From contig CAMRBN010000001.1 in the NCBI GenBank assembly GCA_947040455.1, forward strand, positions 1 through 64,000: 64,000 bases of DNA, in the 5' to 3' direction. Source of the DNA: an uncultured Mycoplasma sp. GTDB lineage: Bacteria; Bacillota_I; Bacilli_A; Mycoplasmatales; Metamycoplasmataceae. Position numbers and translations under genes: made by a program. Within the stretch, counting starts at the first letter, position 1; each line of letters opens with the position of its first letter. Below, in pieces: positions 11,064 to 23,654 of the stretch. The notes beneath the pieces are model-generated. The model was not told where the DNA came from and did no database searches. It saw only the letters and a program-made list of their open reading frames with translations.

Positions 11064-12662
11064 TTGAACAAAAAAAATAATAATTATATAATTGAGTTAA
11101 ATGGTGAACCGGACAACTTACAACAACAGTGTCGACTTTTTATCCAAAGACTTTCAGAAAGTTACAATAAATTTCAAAAAGACTTGAAGGATAATGAAGA
11201 AAAATGAAAACCCTACTTAAACAAAGAATTAATTGTTTTTACTCCACAAGAAATTGCCACTAAATCACCATTAACCATCATTGATGCTCCTTGAGGAAAT
11301 GGTAAAACTTATTTCATCGAAGAAGTTGGTAAATACTTTTTTGATCATCAATATGAAATCAAAAAGAAACAAAATATTCCTTTTGAAAAAATAATAATTA
11401 TAGATACTTGAAAGTATTCAAGTTCGGGTAATGTTGTTGAACAAGTCATGATAGAATTATTTTCAGTTTTATCATCTAAATCCGATAAAAATAAAGAAAA
11501 TTGAAAAAAAGTAGGAAAATTTTTTTGAAACAAAATTGTTATACCTATAGCAAATGACAAAATAGGTACTGATTTTGATAAATTTGATGAACAAAAGAAT
11601 TTTGATAAATTAATAAATGAAATAGAAAAAAACAAGCCTAAAAAAACAATAATCTTTTTTGATAATATTGAAAGACTAGGATCAAGTGCTTTAGATGTTT
11701 TAAAGGCTATTCAAAAATTATCTTCTTTTAATTTTTTTTGCTTCATATTCCCGCTTTATTATAAGAAATTACATGATATTAGCGAGGGAATAAACGGAGA
11801 GTTCCCAATTGATAAGTTTATAAATTTATCACACTTTAAACTTGAAAATGATTATACAAACTTATTGAAAAAAGAGGGTTTTGATAATGAGTTTAGCAAA
11901 GTAATTAATTCTTGTTTAAAAAATGATGAAAGCAACGATAATTTGACTATTAGAGAAGTTAAGAAAATTTTTGAACATAATAAATTAAATATTTTATATC
12001 AAGAAAAAGGAACTTTTGATTTTATTAGTAAATTTTGTAAAATTATAAATATATACAATAAAATTAAAGTGAAAGAATATTTATCAGGATTTTTAAATGT
12101 TTTTTTAACTAGTTTGGAAGAACAAAAAAATATATTCAATAATGAAATCCAGAAATTGGATGATAAGGAAATCTTCAAAATAATTCCCGAAAATATTAAA
12201 AATGAATTAATAGGTTATCTTTGATATGAAAAAAATATTAAGGGAATTGAAATTGAAAAAATTGAAAATTTTTTTAATGAAGAAATTAAAAAATATAATA
12301 ATAGTATAGCAAATAAAGAAATATTATTTAATAATGCAATGCAAATGCAATACCCATTAGCAAAAAAATGGAATGAGGAAATAAATGAAGAAACAACTTT
12401 AAAAAGTAAGTATATAGAATTGTTAAACAAAAATACTAATGATCAAACAAACTTGTACATTTATCTAATTGATATTCTCCAAAAAATATTTGACATTTTT
12501 CCGAAAACATTAGATATCATTAATAATCCTTTAAAAGAAAAAGAGAATAAATTGTTTTTAGAGTTAATTAAAAAATGAGATGACCAAGAATTAAAGATTT
12601 TTTCATTGAAAAATGATGCTGAAAAAAATGAATTTCTTGATTTTATTTTAGAAATAAATTAA
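11064..12662 (+). CDS. KAP-family P-loop NTPase
   Basis: The TGA-free reading gives about 532 residues. DAPWGNGKT near residue 75-83 is the characteristic KAP P-loop with its Trp, and IIFFDNIERL near 195 is the Walker B/DxxER motif. KAP NTPases are often membrane-linked and occur in phage-defence and mobile loci; no transmembrane insert is obvious here. The start is uncertain: TTG at 11064 is the most 5' initiator after an in-frame stop and lacks a strong ribosome site. A co-oriented unknown gene follows after 200 bases. Confidence 0.75.
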
Positions 12663-12864
12663 TAATTTACATTCTATAAATTATTATTTCTTTTTTAACT
12701 CTAGAAAGAGCAACAAATATTATTTTTTACTTAATTCTAAATTTACCTAATAAATAACAAATATTCAACTATAATTTATATTAAACATATATATTGGATA
12801 TATTTCTGATTTATTAATTTATGTTTGTGAAAATGATTTTTTAACTATAAGAAAGTTGGTAATA

Positions 12865-13722
12865 ATGGGATTTTTTAATCGCCTTTTTAATAAAGATAAC
12901 TCTAAAAATGATTTGAATATTAAAAGTGAAAAACATACCAAAAAAGGAGATATGTCCACAAATACAACAAACAACAATATAACTAACAATAACACAACTA
13001 ATAATTATCACTTTTTAGAATCAACAAATTTTTCTGATGAATTAAACAATGATATAAAAGAAAAAAATACTAGAAAAACTGAAATTGAAAACTTATCTTT
13101 TGATAATGAAGATGAGAAAATAAAAAACATTAAATCAATAGAACATATGCAAGATATTTGAGAGTTAGAACAATTTAGTTTAATGAGTAGCAAAGATATT
13201 TATCAAACAATAAAAAATAATAATTTAATTGAAAAGATAATAGATGTCCAAGATGCAAGAGAAAGAAAAAAAATAAAGGATAATCTAAAATTTTTGGAAG
13301 AATCAAATCAAGAAGAAAAAACAGCCATTGTTTGAATGTTTATATGTAGTGTGATGCTCAATGAACAAAATTATAAAATATTTCAAATATATGCTAATAA
13401 CATTAGAACAAAATATAATTTAGAAAAAAATTATCTTGAAATTGATTCATTAGCTCTTTTTAATAAATTTGGTATTTTTGAGCAAAGCACATTAAAAAAT
13501 ATTGTATTTTCAAATCAAAGTAAACATAATTTTGAAGACCTTTTTAAAACTTCTCTAGAAAATATATATAATATTTTTCCAGAAATAAAATTGATATATT
13601 CAAAAACAGAAAGAAATATTAATTCCAATACTTCACTTGTTTCTTTAATTCCGTGAATAAGCCTTTTAAGTTATTCATGCAAATGATTGATAATGGATTT
13701 AGGAATGAAATTTGAAGATTAA
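12865..13722 (+). CDS. Unknown protein with Asn/Thr-rich segment
   Basis: A 285-residue product assembled from two ORF-track pieces. It starts MGFFNRLFNK (possible amphipathic membrane-binding helix), then has a low-complexity Asn/Thr run (TNNNITNNNTTNNY, about residues 33-46) and a helical charged domain, ending with a hydrophobic stretch (IPWISLLSYSCKWLIM). ATG 12865 follows AAGAAAG; an in-frame TTG lies 9 bases upstream. The Asn/Thr tract resembles linkers of effector or adaptor proteins. Position between the KAP NTPase and the helicase suggests a shared module; function not recognised. Confidence 0.65.
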
Positions 13723-13816
13723 ATAAAAAATTTGTTAATTAATAAATAATTAAAACTATATACATGCCACTACAAAAATTCAAATAAAATTTATACATAC
13801 ATTTAAAAGAGAAATT

Positions 13817-16246
13817 ATGAACAAAAAAGAAGAATACATCCTTAATTATTTTAAAGAATTAGCTGCTTTTGAAGACCAAGAATCACACAAAGCATCTTTA
13901 CTAAACGAACAAAAGTCTAAATCATGAATCAATGTTTATGACAAAGTTAAAATCAAACCACATTCTGTTCTTAAAAAATATTTAAATCCAAACATCACTC
14001 TTGGATCACATAACAATAATAGTAGCAAGATATTTCCCTTTGGTGCCAACACTTCTCAAATAAGCGCTGTCACTAATGCCCTAGACAACCAAATAAGTAT
14101 TATAGAAGGTCTTCCAGGAACCGGAAAGACACAAACCATATTGAATATCATTGCTAACTTATTAATCAGGAATAAGAGCGTGCTTATTATTTCCAACAAT
14201 AATAAAGCGATTGAAAACATCAAAGATAAAATGGAAGAATATGGTTTGGATTTTTTAATCGCCTTTTTAGGAAATAAGGAAAATAAAGAAAAATTTTTAG
14301 CAACACAAATTACAGAATATCCTCAAGATATTTTAAATTGAAATTTTAGAATGAAAAAACGCAACTATTTAAACGAAACTTTGGAAGAGCTAAAAGAAAT
14401 TTTTATCAAGAAAGAAATAATTGCTAAAACAACTCATGAATTGAATGAATTAAAATTAGAGTTTTCATATTTTAAAGATATTTACCATGATACAACAACT
14501 TTTACTGATCAATTTAGCAAATTATCTTCGAAAAAATTAATGTCTTTGATTAATATTTATGACGATATACTTAGAAAAAATAAGGGCAAAAGAATATCGT
14601 TATTAACCAAGATAAAAATTTACTGAAAATATCGATTAAAAATTTATCAATTTGAAGATTCTAATGCCTTAAAGTTTCTCTTTTATCAAAATAAAATCAA
14701 AGAATTAACAGAAATCATTACAACTAATGAAAAATGATTATTACTTCATGATGAAAAAAGAATCTCAAATCAATTTTATGATGACTCTTTAAAGGTTTTA
14801 AAAAAGAATCTTTTCTTAAAATACAATACAAATGAACCAAGAAAGCAATTTGAAGCAGAAGATTTGTGACAAGATGGTAAGTCAGAAGCTTTTGTCAAGG
14901 AATATCCCATAGTTCTTAGCACTACTCATTCAGCATTTGATACATTAAATAGTAAGTTTGACTTTGATTATGTCATTATGGATGAAGCTTCACAAGTTAG
15001 ATCATTTAATACCTTACCGATTCTTTCAAGAGCTAAAAACTTAGTAGTTGTTGGTGATACCAAACAACTACAAGATATTAATGAACACAAAGAAGAAGGA
15101 AATAAAATATTTCAAAAACATCGATCAACTGTTGATGATTTTTATAATGATTCTGCTAACAACTTCCTTGCTTCAATTGCCAAAAGTAATCCCAAAATTA
15201 AAAGGGTTATCCTAAAAGAACATTATCGTTGTCATCCCCAGATAATTAATTTTTGTAATAAAAAATTCTATAATAATGAACTCATAATTATGACCAAAGA
15301 TTATGGAGAAAAAAATGTTCTTGAACTGCAAGAAACCACTAAGGGAAATCATGCTGATTGATCCAAAGTCTTAGGAACCTTTAATCCTCGAGAAATCGAG
15401 ACAATAAAATTAATTTTAAAAGATGGTTACTTTGCTAATTTAGCAAAAGATAAAATCGGTATCATTTCTCCTTATAGAAGACAATGTAATGAAATCACCA
15501 AAGAATTAAATGGAGAAATTAAAGCTATCTCTACTGTTCATAAAATGCAAGGAAATGAAAAGGATGCCATTATATTTTCCACTGCAGCAAACTATATTAA
15601 TAACTTTGTGAACAACCCTGAATTAATCAATGTCGCTATTTCGCGAGCTAAGGAAAAATTTATTTTAGTGACTAATGGTAATAAGCAACAATCCAAAACA
15701 AAAAAAACTAATAATATTGAAGATCTTATTGAATATATTAAATATATCAATAAGGATCATATGAACAAAGAAATCAGGGTTGAATCAATATTTGACTTAT
15801 TATATTCTCAATATAAAGAAGAGCGTAAGAAGTTCCTGAAAAACACTAATAAAATTTCCAAATATGATTCCGAAAATATCTTTAATGTGCTTCTTAGTGA
15901 AGTGATCAAAGATTATCAATTCTTAGATATTGCTTTTCAATACCCTTTAAGATTATTAATTAAAAATAAAGATCTCTTAAAAGCATTTCCTGACCTTATG
16001 AAATTTGCTGCTAATAATTGGACTCATCTTGATTTTATTGTTTATAACAAGATAACAAAGAGACCAATTTTAGCGATTGAAGTTGATGGATACTCAACTC
16101 ATGGCAAAGATTCAAAACAAATAGTTAGAGATACTAAAAAGGACAAGATATTAGACTTATATGATTTTCCTTTATTAAGATTAAGTACTAAGGGATCTCA
16201 AGAGAATATTAGGATAAGAGAAATGCTTGATAAAATTTTGTTTTAG
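13817..16246 (+). CDS. SF1 (UPF1/DNA2-like) helicase with C-terminal nuclease-like domain
   Basis: The 809-residue protein is split into four pieces in the ORF track by TGA codons. Walker A GLPGTGKTQT lies at about residue 100, motif II MDEASQ at about 388, GDTKQLQ and HYRCHP downstream, and SRAK in motif VI, all typical of UPF1-like SF1B helicases. The C-terminal 150 residues contain AIEVDGYSTHG and LLRLST, matching the DUF2726/Vsr-like PD-(D/E)XK fold. Such helicase-nuclease fusions are common in defence islands. It follows the Asn/Thr-rich gene by 94 bases and converges with the AlbA_2 gene. Confidence 0.85.
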
Positions 16247-16256
16247 CGAATACACA

Positions 16257-17209
16257 CTATATAAGAGACTTTACTATTTCAAATAATTCATTTTTATTAA
16301 GAGAATTGTATGAATCATAATATTGAGAAATAAGTAATTTTGATATATCTGAGTTTTTAAATATATTATCAAGTTCTTTATAACATTTATCATGATAAAT
16401 TTGTTTTTTAAAAAGACTTAATTCTGTTGATATTTTTTCAAAATTAAAATATTTATCAAAAGTTAAAACAAAAGTTTCAAAATAAATATCTTGAATACTT
16501 GGGATATTATCCAGCTTCATATTTAATAATAATTTTATGTTTGAAATAGAAACACTTTGTACTGCGTCGAATCTAATTTCATAATTATTATTTTTATAAA
16601 TTATTTCATTTATAAACCTAACTCCAATTGGTCGGTCTTTTGCTAAAGCGCACAATGCATTCTTTTTGTCTAATAATTTTTTAATTAAATTATTAAATTT
16701 ATCTATTGTCTCTTGTTCCAGATATTCTTCTTCATAAATAAAATTTATAGGAAATTTAAAATCAAAGTTTTCTTTCAATATTTTTTCAATGTGATTTTTA
16801 TTATAAGACCTATTTTTAATATATTCTTCTAGTTCTTTTCCTAATATCTTTTTTAATGTTGCTTGTTTTCTAACATATACTTTTCCATCATTTTCATATA
16901 AAATATTATTACTAGGAAGTACATTTATTAAAAAATAAGAAAAGGAATCTTTTTTTCTAAAGTTAATTTTATTAAATTAGAATAGCTTTCAAATATATGA
17001 CTTATTCATTGAGAAACTTTATCAAATTTATTAGAATCAACTCCAGTTAATTCTCCACTGTCACTAATTCCAATAAATAATTTTCCACCTTTACTATTCA
17101 GAAATGCTTTTATTGTATTCTTAATAGGTTCTTTGGTTAGATTATTAAAATCTTCTTTGAATTCATTTTGTTCATCTTCATTTTTTGGTATTTCATTTAT
17201 TTTTATCAT
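16257..17209 (-). pseudogene. AlbA_2/Schlafen-domain protein, frameshifted in a poly-A tract
   Basis: The N-terminal piece (from ATG 17209) has NEFKEDFNNLTKEPIKNTIKA and GGKLFIGISDSGELTGVD, the AlbA_2 (Schlafen AlbA) domain that binds nucleic acid or nucleotides. After LTLEKK the frame runs into TAA, while another frame continues sensibly as KDSFSYFLINVLPSNNILYE and on to TAG at 16257. One A missing from a run of seven (T7 on the plus strand near 16951) explains the break; eight would restore about 317 codons. This is a recent mutation, a slippage switch or a sequencing error. Confidence 0.75.
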
Positions 17210-17389
17210 ATTATAAATAATACTTTATTGACTTATAATTTTTATATATTATTGTTAAAAGAAGTGGTTTTAATATGAAAATTAAAAGCAAAATATGATT
17301 GATTGAATTTTTCAGTGAAAAAAGACTTTTTTTAATATAATTTTATATGCGGAAGAATTATAATAATTCTGAAGTAAAATGGAGGCACT

Positions 17390-17509
17390 ATGGCTAAAGT
17401 ATATAAATTTAAATGTAAAAATTGTAATCATGAATATCTTATTAATGATCAACATATTGCAAATTGCACTCAATGCGGAACAGAAAATCAAACCATTGGA
17501 TTAATTTAA
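17390..17509 (+). CDS. Small zinc-ribbon protein (39 residues)
   Basis: Too short for the ORF track. ATG 17390 follows AATGGAGG at good spacing, and the product has two CxxC pairs (FKCKNCNHEY and CTQCGTEN), a rubredoxin/FmdB-like zinc ribbon. A terminator follows at once, which supports a real monocistronic gene. Function unknown; single zinc ribbons of this size may be regulators. Confidence 0.75.
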   Translation: MAKVYKFKCKNCNHEYLINDQHIANCTQCGTENQTIGLI

Positions 17510-17540
17510 TTATTATTAAAATATATATAAATAAATATTA

Positions 17541-17570
17541 AAAAGAACTTTCATTAGTTCTTTTTTTATT
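17541..17570 (+). terminator. Rho-independent terminator
   Basis: AAAAGAACT and AGTTCTTTT form a 9-bp stem with loop TTCATT followed by a T run, just downstream of the zinc-ribbon gene. Confidence 0.85.
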
Positions 17571-17905
17571 AAATAATAAGCACTTTTATATTTAATACAT
17601 GTAAAGTGGGGTTTCTTCAATTAAATTCATAAACATTGTATTTGAATTTGGTATTTTTATATTTACTTTGCACTTGTAAACTTTCCGACAAAATACTAGC
17701 AGTTGTTTTAATAAATTTGTCCAATTTTTAAATTTATAATTGATAGTTCTGCTTCAAGAAAAGGAATATCTAGATATACATCTAGTAATACTGGGCATTT
17801 TACTACGTCTTATCAACTTTATTCACAAAATAGTATTACTAAATTGTTAAAAGTTCACAAAATAGTAATATAATTAAACATAAATAATTTATAAAGGAGT
17901 TAAAT
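17571..17905. other. Intergenic stretch without a gene
   Basis: I see no coding sequence. It holds the palindrome CTAGATATACATCTAG near 17770 and two copies of TTCACAAAATAGTA (about 17821 and 17855) shortly before the DUF4143 gene, which may be operator-like. An AAAGGAG ribosome site ends the region. Confidence 0.45.
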
Positions 17906-19271
17906 ATGAAAAGATTAGTTGATCAAAAACTTGAATCTTGATTAAATAACCCTGATAAATTACCCTTATTTGTCTTGGGCGCAAGACAAATAGGAAAAAC
18001 TTATTCAATTAAAGAATTCGGCAAAAAAAAATTTTAAAAATAAAACAATATATGTCAATTTCTTAGATCAAGATGATTATTACAAACATTTGAATAACAT
18101 GAGCAATCCAGAAGAAATAATAAATACAATTAAAATTATTTCCAAAAAACCAATTGATACTTCTTGATTAATTATTTTTGATGAAATACAAGAAGTAAAT
18201 GAACTTAAAACTTCTTTGAAAAATTTTGTAGATCAAGAATTAAAATACAATATTATTTGTTTAGGAAGCTATTTAGGAAATATGTTAAATGATAAGTCAT
18301 CATTTCCTGTTGGAAAAATAGAAAGAATAGAAATGTTCCCACTTAATTTTGAAGAATTTTTAATTGCTTCTCAATATGAAGATTTAATAATTGATATTAA
18401 GCAAATGATTAGCAAAAGAATTGCTATGTCGCAAATTAAACATTCACTTTTAGTTGATTTATTGCATAAATTTATGATTATTGGCGGAATGCCTAGAGTG
18501 ATTGATACTTTCCTAAAAACAAACGATGAATTAAAACAAAGCAAAATAAAAGAAGATTTAATCATTGATTATCAACAAGATATTATCAAATATATCTCTA
18601 ATAAACCAGATAAGTTAAAGTGTCAAACTTTATACAAAAGTATTCCAACTTTTTTAGCCAAACAAAATAAAAAAATTGTTCTTTCACAAATAGATAAAAA
18701 TGCAAGATATTTGAATTATTCTAATGCCATTGAAAGTTTATTAGCAACAAAAATAGTTTATAAAATTAATAATATCAACACCTTTAGCACTCCTTTAACA
18801 ATTCATAAAAATGAATCAGAATTTAAAATATATTATAATGATTGCGGTTTTTTATCTGCTAATTTAAATCAAACTTTGAATACCTTAGAAAATAAAGATA
18901 ATGGATATATAAGAGGATCAATTGCTGAAAACTTTGCTTTATCAGAACTAGCTAAAAAAATTAACATTAATAATATCTATTACTATTCTTATCAAGATGA
19001 CAATAACAATAGATATGAAGTAGATTTTGTTATTGAAGATATTGATGGAAAAATAATTCCAATAGAAATAAAGTATGGCACTAATTTTTCTACTAAAAGC
19101 TTAAATAATTTACAATCCCATTACCCTAAAATTAATGCAATTATTTTTTCATCAAAAAATTTTAGTGATAATAAATTAACAAAAACATTTTGTATTCCCT
19201 TATATGCAATCGGTTTTATGAAATATCATTTGAATAGAATTGAAATAGATACCAAAACTAAAACAAAGTAA
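17906..19271 (+). pseudogene. AAA_14/DUF4143 ATPase, frameshifted in a poly-A tract
   Basis: The ATG at 17906 follows AAAGGAG. The first 40 residues contain the P-loop GARQIGKTY and then reach TAA in a run of nine A; with eight A the frame continues as NFKNKTIYVNFLDQD, through Walker B LIIFDEIQE, to the DUF4143 C-terminal nuclease-like domain (YEVDFVIEDIDG..IPIEIKYG) and TAA at 19271. The family is widespread in bacteria and archaea and of uncertain role, with a PD-(D/E)XK-type C-terminus. The restored protein is about 454 residues. Slippage, decay or sequencing error cannot be told apart here. Confidence 0.85.
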
Positions 19272-19388
19272 AATTACTTGTTTTTGTTAGATTAGTTTTT
19301 GATTAACATTGCTAAAATTCAAGAAGCATATTTAATTGATGCTTTCATTAAAAAATTAAGGTAAAATTAAAGATACATCGGGGTTTTA

Positions 19389-20228
19389 ATGAATAACAAA
19401 AATGAACATGATTACATTACCAAGCCATTTGTCAAATGGGCTGGTGGGAAAAGACAAATAATCAATAAAATAGTGCCTTTATTACCAGAAAGTTATAATA
19501 CTTATATTGAACCATTTGTCGGTGGCGGAGCTTTGTTATTTAACTTAAAACCTAATAGCGCAATTATTAATGATATTAATAAAGAGTTAATTACTTCCTT
19601 TGAAGTAATTAAAGATAATTATCTTGCGCTACTCAAAGTTTTAAACACTTACCAGAAAAAACATTCAGAAGATTTTTATTATCAAAAAAGAAAATATAAA
19701 CCAAGAATTAGTTTGAATATTGCTGCAAGGTTTATGTACCTTAATAAGTCTTGCTTTAATGGTTTATACCGTGTTAATTCAAGAGGTGGATTCAATGTTC
19801 CATTTAATAAATCAAAAACAGTTAATATTTATGAATTAGCAAATATTAAAAATATCAATAAATATTTAAATAATCATGATGTCAAAATATTTAATCAAGA
19901 TTTTGCATCAATTCTTGATAAATCTCAGGAAAATGATTTTATTTTTTGTGATCCTCCTTATGATACCGATACCAACCAATTTACTTCTTATAGTGCAAAA
20001 TCATTTGGTAAACCAGAACAATTGCTTTTGGCCAATAAACTAAAAGAATTAGATGCTCGTAATGTTAAGTGAATGCTAACGAATCATGATACTGATTACA
20101 TCAAAGAACTTTATGGTCAATTTGAGATCAATATAATCTCAGTTAATAGGAGCATTAATCCCAATGGTGCTAAGCGAAAAAATGGTTCCAATGAAGTCAT
20201 CATCACCAATTATCGAAAAGTGCTTTAA
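19389..20228 (+). CDS. Dam/DpnM-type N6-adenine DNA methyltransferase (probable GATC)
   Basis: The 279-residue protein belongs to the D12 class: KWAGGKRQI near residue 17 (AdoMet-binding start), EPFVGGGALLFN, NDINKELI, and catalytic FCDPPYDTDT. This is the order found in Dam, DpnM and DpnII-type methylases, whose target is usually GATC. Length is typical. A TGA Trp codon (NVKWMLTN) breaks it in the ORF track. The stop codon directly abuts the ATG of the next nuclease gene, so the two are one transcription unit. The GATC specificity is inferred from the family and from the Sau3AI-like gene nearby. Confidence 0.9.
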
Positions 20229-20750
20229 ATGAAGCGAAATAGCACAGGACAAGGTCATCTCACTAATAAAAACGGTAAGCCCTTTGAAAAAATAGTCTTA
20301 CAAGATATTATTGAGAAATTAAACTTATATGAATCTAAAGTTTTAAATGTTAATTGTTACAAAAACCAAGATAATAGTTTTGTTGTTTTTGAACAACGCA
20401 ATTTTTACAAATATGCCAAAGAAAAACATAATCTTGATTATAAAGATAAAGCAAGTAAAGTTTATGTTGCCGATCTATGAGTAATGAAAGATGAAAAAGA
20501 TTTGTTTTTAATAGAGATTAAATCACAAACTTCTTCTGGCTCTACAGAAGAAAAAATATATGGTGGCTTAATGCTCAACTTAATCTATAAAGAAATCTTT
20601 AACAAAGACCAATTTAATTATCAAAAAATGTGTTATGTGACAAATGATTACTTTGAACAAAAAAGATTTGATACTCCAAAGGAAATACTTAAAAAACATG
20701 GGATTGATTTTTATATAAATAATCTTGATCTTGATTGAATAAACAAATAG
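20229..20750 (+). CDS. PD-(D/E)XK-type type II restriction endonuclease
   Basis: The 173-residue protein begins one base after the methylase stop. VADLWVM followed by LFLIEIKSQTSSGSTEEKI gives the D...ExK core of the PD-(D/E)XK fold, and SGS.EEK is a pattern I associate with type II enzymes. Its close coupling to the Dam-like methylase marks it as the cognate restriction enzyme, although it does not look like DpnII or Sau3AI. Fold call good, target unproven. Confidence 0.75.
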
Positions 20751-20785
20751 ATATTAAGTTTATTTTTTTTAAATTAAAGTTACAA

Positions 20786-22075
20786 CTATTCAGTATTTAT
20801 TTTTGATTTTAGTTTTTTAATCTCTTCATCTTTTTCATTCATTTGCTTTTTATTTTTATATGACTTAACTTTAGAATAAATAGAGTCCCACGAAGAATTT
20901 GTTTTAGCAAAAACAACTGGGTTTTTTGATATTTTTTCAAGTTGATCTATAACTGAAATAACTAAATTGGAACCAATTTCTTTTCAAACAGTGATAGGAT
21001 CATAATCTCAAGTTAATCCATCATCAGAAACCAGAGCTCTAAAACCGGAAATAACAGGATAAATTAAACCTCCTGGAATTTTGAATGTTCCTTTTTTGCC
21101 ATTTACAGTAGCTATAATATCCATTTGATTTCAAGTAGTTGTATTAATTTTATTCTCTTTTGAAATTCCGTTTTTTTCTATTTCACTTCACTTCAAAAAA
21201 GTGTATTTAGTTGCAAATTGTTTCTTCGTCACTTTTGCAAATTCATGAAAATCTTTTTCTATTTCATCTCATAAATCAAAAATTTTGTCCCAAATTTCTT
21301 TCTTGTCCTCAATATCTTTATTCCTTAAGTTTGTATCATTATATTTTAATATAAATTTTTTTAAACTCACAGATTTTCCAGAGTATGACTGAATTGGGTG
21401 ATCCGCTTCATGGTTAGGGTCATAAATTTTATCATTAAAAACATTCATAAGAGCTATTAAATCTCTAACATCAATGTATTTTGTATTAGAATCTTCTCCT
21501 TTTTCAAACATTTTTCAACTGATTCTATCTTTAAAATTTTTATCTTTAATAATGTGTTTTAATTCATCAAATGAACCTTTTAAATTCTCTATAGATTTCA
21601 TATCAACTGCAGCAGAAGTATTTCTTGCCTCGGCTATTTCTATCGCGAAATCTTTAGAATTAATTCCTGTAATTATTTCAAAATATACATATTTATTTAA
21701 AGATTTTTTAATTTCAATATCACTAAGTTCAAAAATCACTTTCAATGTATGACCACCATCAACATTCCCGTGAATTTCATCATTATCAAACGTAATTGTA
21801 AAGTGATTATCATCAAATTCTGCATCTTGTGCAGAAAACAAAATACCTCTATTAAGTAAATGAAATTCATCATTATCATTAAACGATTTTTTAATGGCTT
21901 TCGAAACATCTGTAGCTAAATTTTGCAATCTAGGATTTAAATTAAATCATCTCTCTAAAATTTCTTGATTTTTTCTTAGTTCTGAAACAAGAAAATAACC
22001 TACAATTTTATGATATTTACCATTAGGATCTTTTATTTTTGTTGTTTTTGTATTATAAAATTTTATTTTTTGCAT
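20786..22075 (-). CDS. AIPR-family abortive infection protein
   Basis: Joining ORF-track pieces 21269-21511 and 21515-21928 across TGA codons gives 429 residues from ATG 22075. LLNRGILFSAQDAEF, HGNVDGGHTLKVIFE and ARNTSAAVDMKS are the hallmark blocks of AIPR (abortive phage infection) proteins. The family often sits beside restriction systems; its biochemical activity is not settled. Here it is encoded on the opposite strand between two restriction genes, and its short charged coiled-coil tail (KDEEIKKLKSKINTE) may mediate oligomerisation. Confidence 0.8.
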
Positions 22076-22315
22076 ATTTTCTTCCTACAAAAGAAACACA
22101 ACTTAAAACTTATATGTATTTAATTTTTACTTTTAAATAGTATAAAATTAAAGAAACTTTTGTAATTTAAATATTACCAAAAAATAGGATTTTTTAAAAT
22201 TTTATTAATTTTTAATAAAACATTACTCGAACCCTTTTAACTTATTCATAATATAATATGTTTTAAAGATAAAATACAATTATAGATTGAATAAATAATT
22301 GCATTTGGAGGCATC

Positions 22316-23626
22316 GTGGAATACACAACACTTGATCAAATAATTACAAAATGTGCAGAAATTAAGAACAAGAAAGTTAAAGATATTTTAACAACGCAAA
22401 ATGTCTTGGAATCTCATGATCAAACACAATTAGAAAACTTAATTAAAAAAGAAGTTTTCAACATTAAGTTACAGAAAAACAATCCTAATAATTTTGAAAA
22501 ATTAGGGATTAAATCAAAAGTAACTGGATTAATAAAATATAAAAAACCTGATAATGAAGGCAGAAAATATAAAGCGAAAGAAATTATTTCATTAGGAACA
22601 ATTAGTGATCAAGTTATTCTTGATGAACCTAATTTTGAAAAATCAACTTTATATAAGCAAATGCAAAAGACTTTATATGTTTTTTATGAATATAGATATG
22701 ACAAACCAATGTCTGAATGAAAGATTATTGATTTTAAATATGTTGAACTAGATGCATCAACCAATATTAAAACATTAGCAAATGATTACGAACTGATCTT
22801 TGCAAAAATTAAAAAAGGTAAGAGTGAAGACTTAACTCATTCTTCGACAGAGGAATTAAGCATTACTATCCCTAAAACAATACAACCAAACTTAGAAAGT
22901 TCTGCTCAATCCCGAGTTTTTTTATTAAAACCTAATTATGTTAATAAGATATTTTATAGCGAAGGTATCAAAGTTAATGATGCTGACGTCATGTTTTTAA
23001 TCGTTAATAAGATCCAACCTTTTCATGGATTAACCATTGGAGAAATATATAAGGAAATGAACTTACCTATTTCAGAAGCTAAAAATCAAAAAGATGCCAT
23101 CATTAATAAATTATTAAATACTAAGAGTTATGATGAAATCCCTAACATTAAACCAAGTGTTTTTAAAATTAGAAATATTGAATTAAAAAATAATGGCAAA
23201 CTCAAAGATGAGATTGCGTTAATGAATGTTAATGATAATGAATTTTTGAATGATGTTCCCTTTAATGAAAGTGAACTATATACCTTTTTAATTTCTTATA
23301 AGTTTCTTTTCATTGTGTGACAAAAAAGAGGAGAAGAATCTGTTTTCAAAGATGTGATGCTTTTTCAATTTGATAACAAACTAATTGCAAAAGCTGAATT
23401 TGTTTATAACGATACCAAAGAGAAGTTTTTAACAGGAATGGAATTAGAACGAGTTGGAGACAGAACAATGTCTAATTTGATACATAAATCAAGTAATATG
23501 GGGATTTTACTAAGACCTCATGGACAAAATAGCAAAGATACTATGACAACTCCCTTTGGACAAGTAATTACCAAACAACAATATTGACTTAATAGCAATG
23601 AAGTTGAACGTGTTATTACAAATTAA
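22316..23626 (+). CDS. Sau3AI/MutH-type restriction endonuclease
   Basis: The 436-residue product starts at GTG 22316 behind TTGGAGG. GIKSKVTGLIKYKK, KAKEIISLGTIS and KSTLYKQMQKTLYVFYEY match the order of conserved blocks in Sau3AI-like enzymes (MutH fold, GATC cleavage), and HGQNSKDTMTTPFG lies in the second half as in Sau3AI. Size is close to Sau3AI (about 490). Together with the Dam-like methylase upstream it would form a GATC restriction set. Family call fairly strong from memory of the motif pattern; specificity inferred. Confidence 0.75.
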
Positions 23627-23654
23627 ATAACACAATAAAATAGAGGGATAACAT

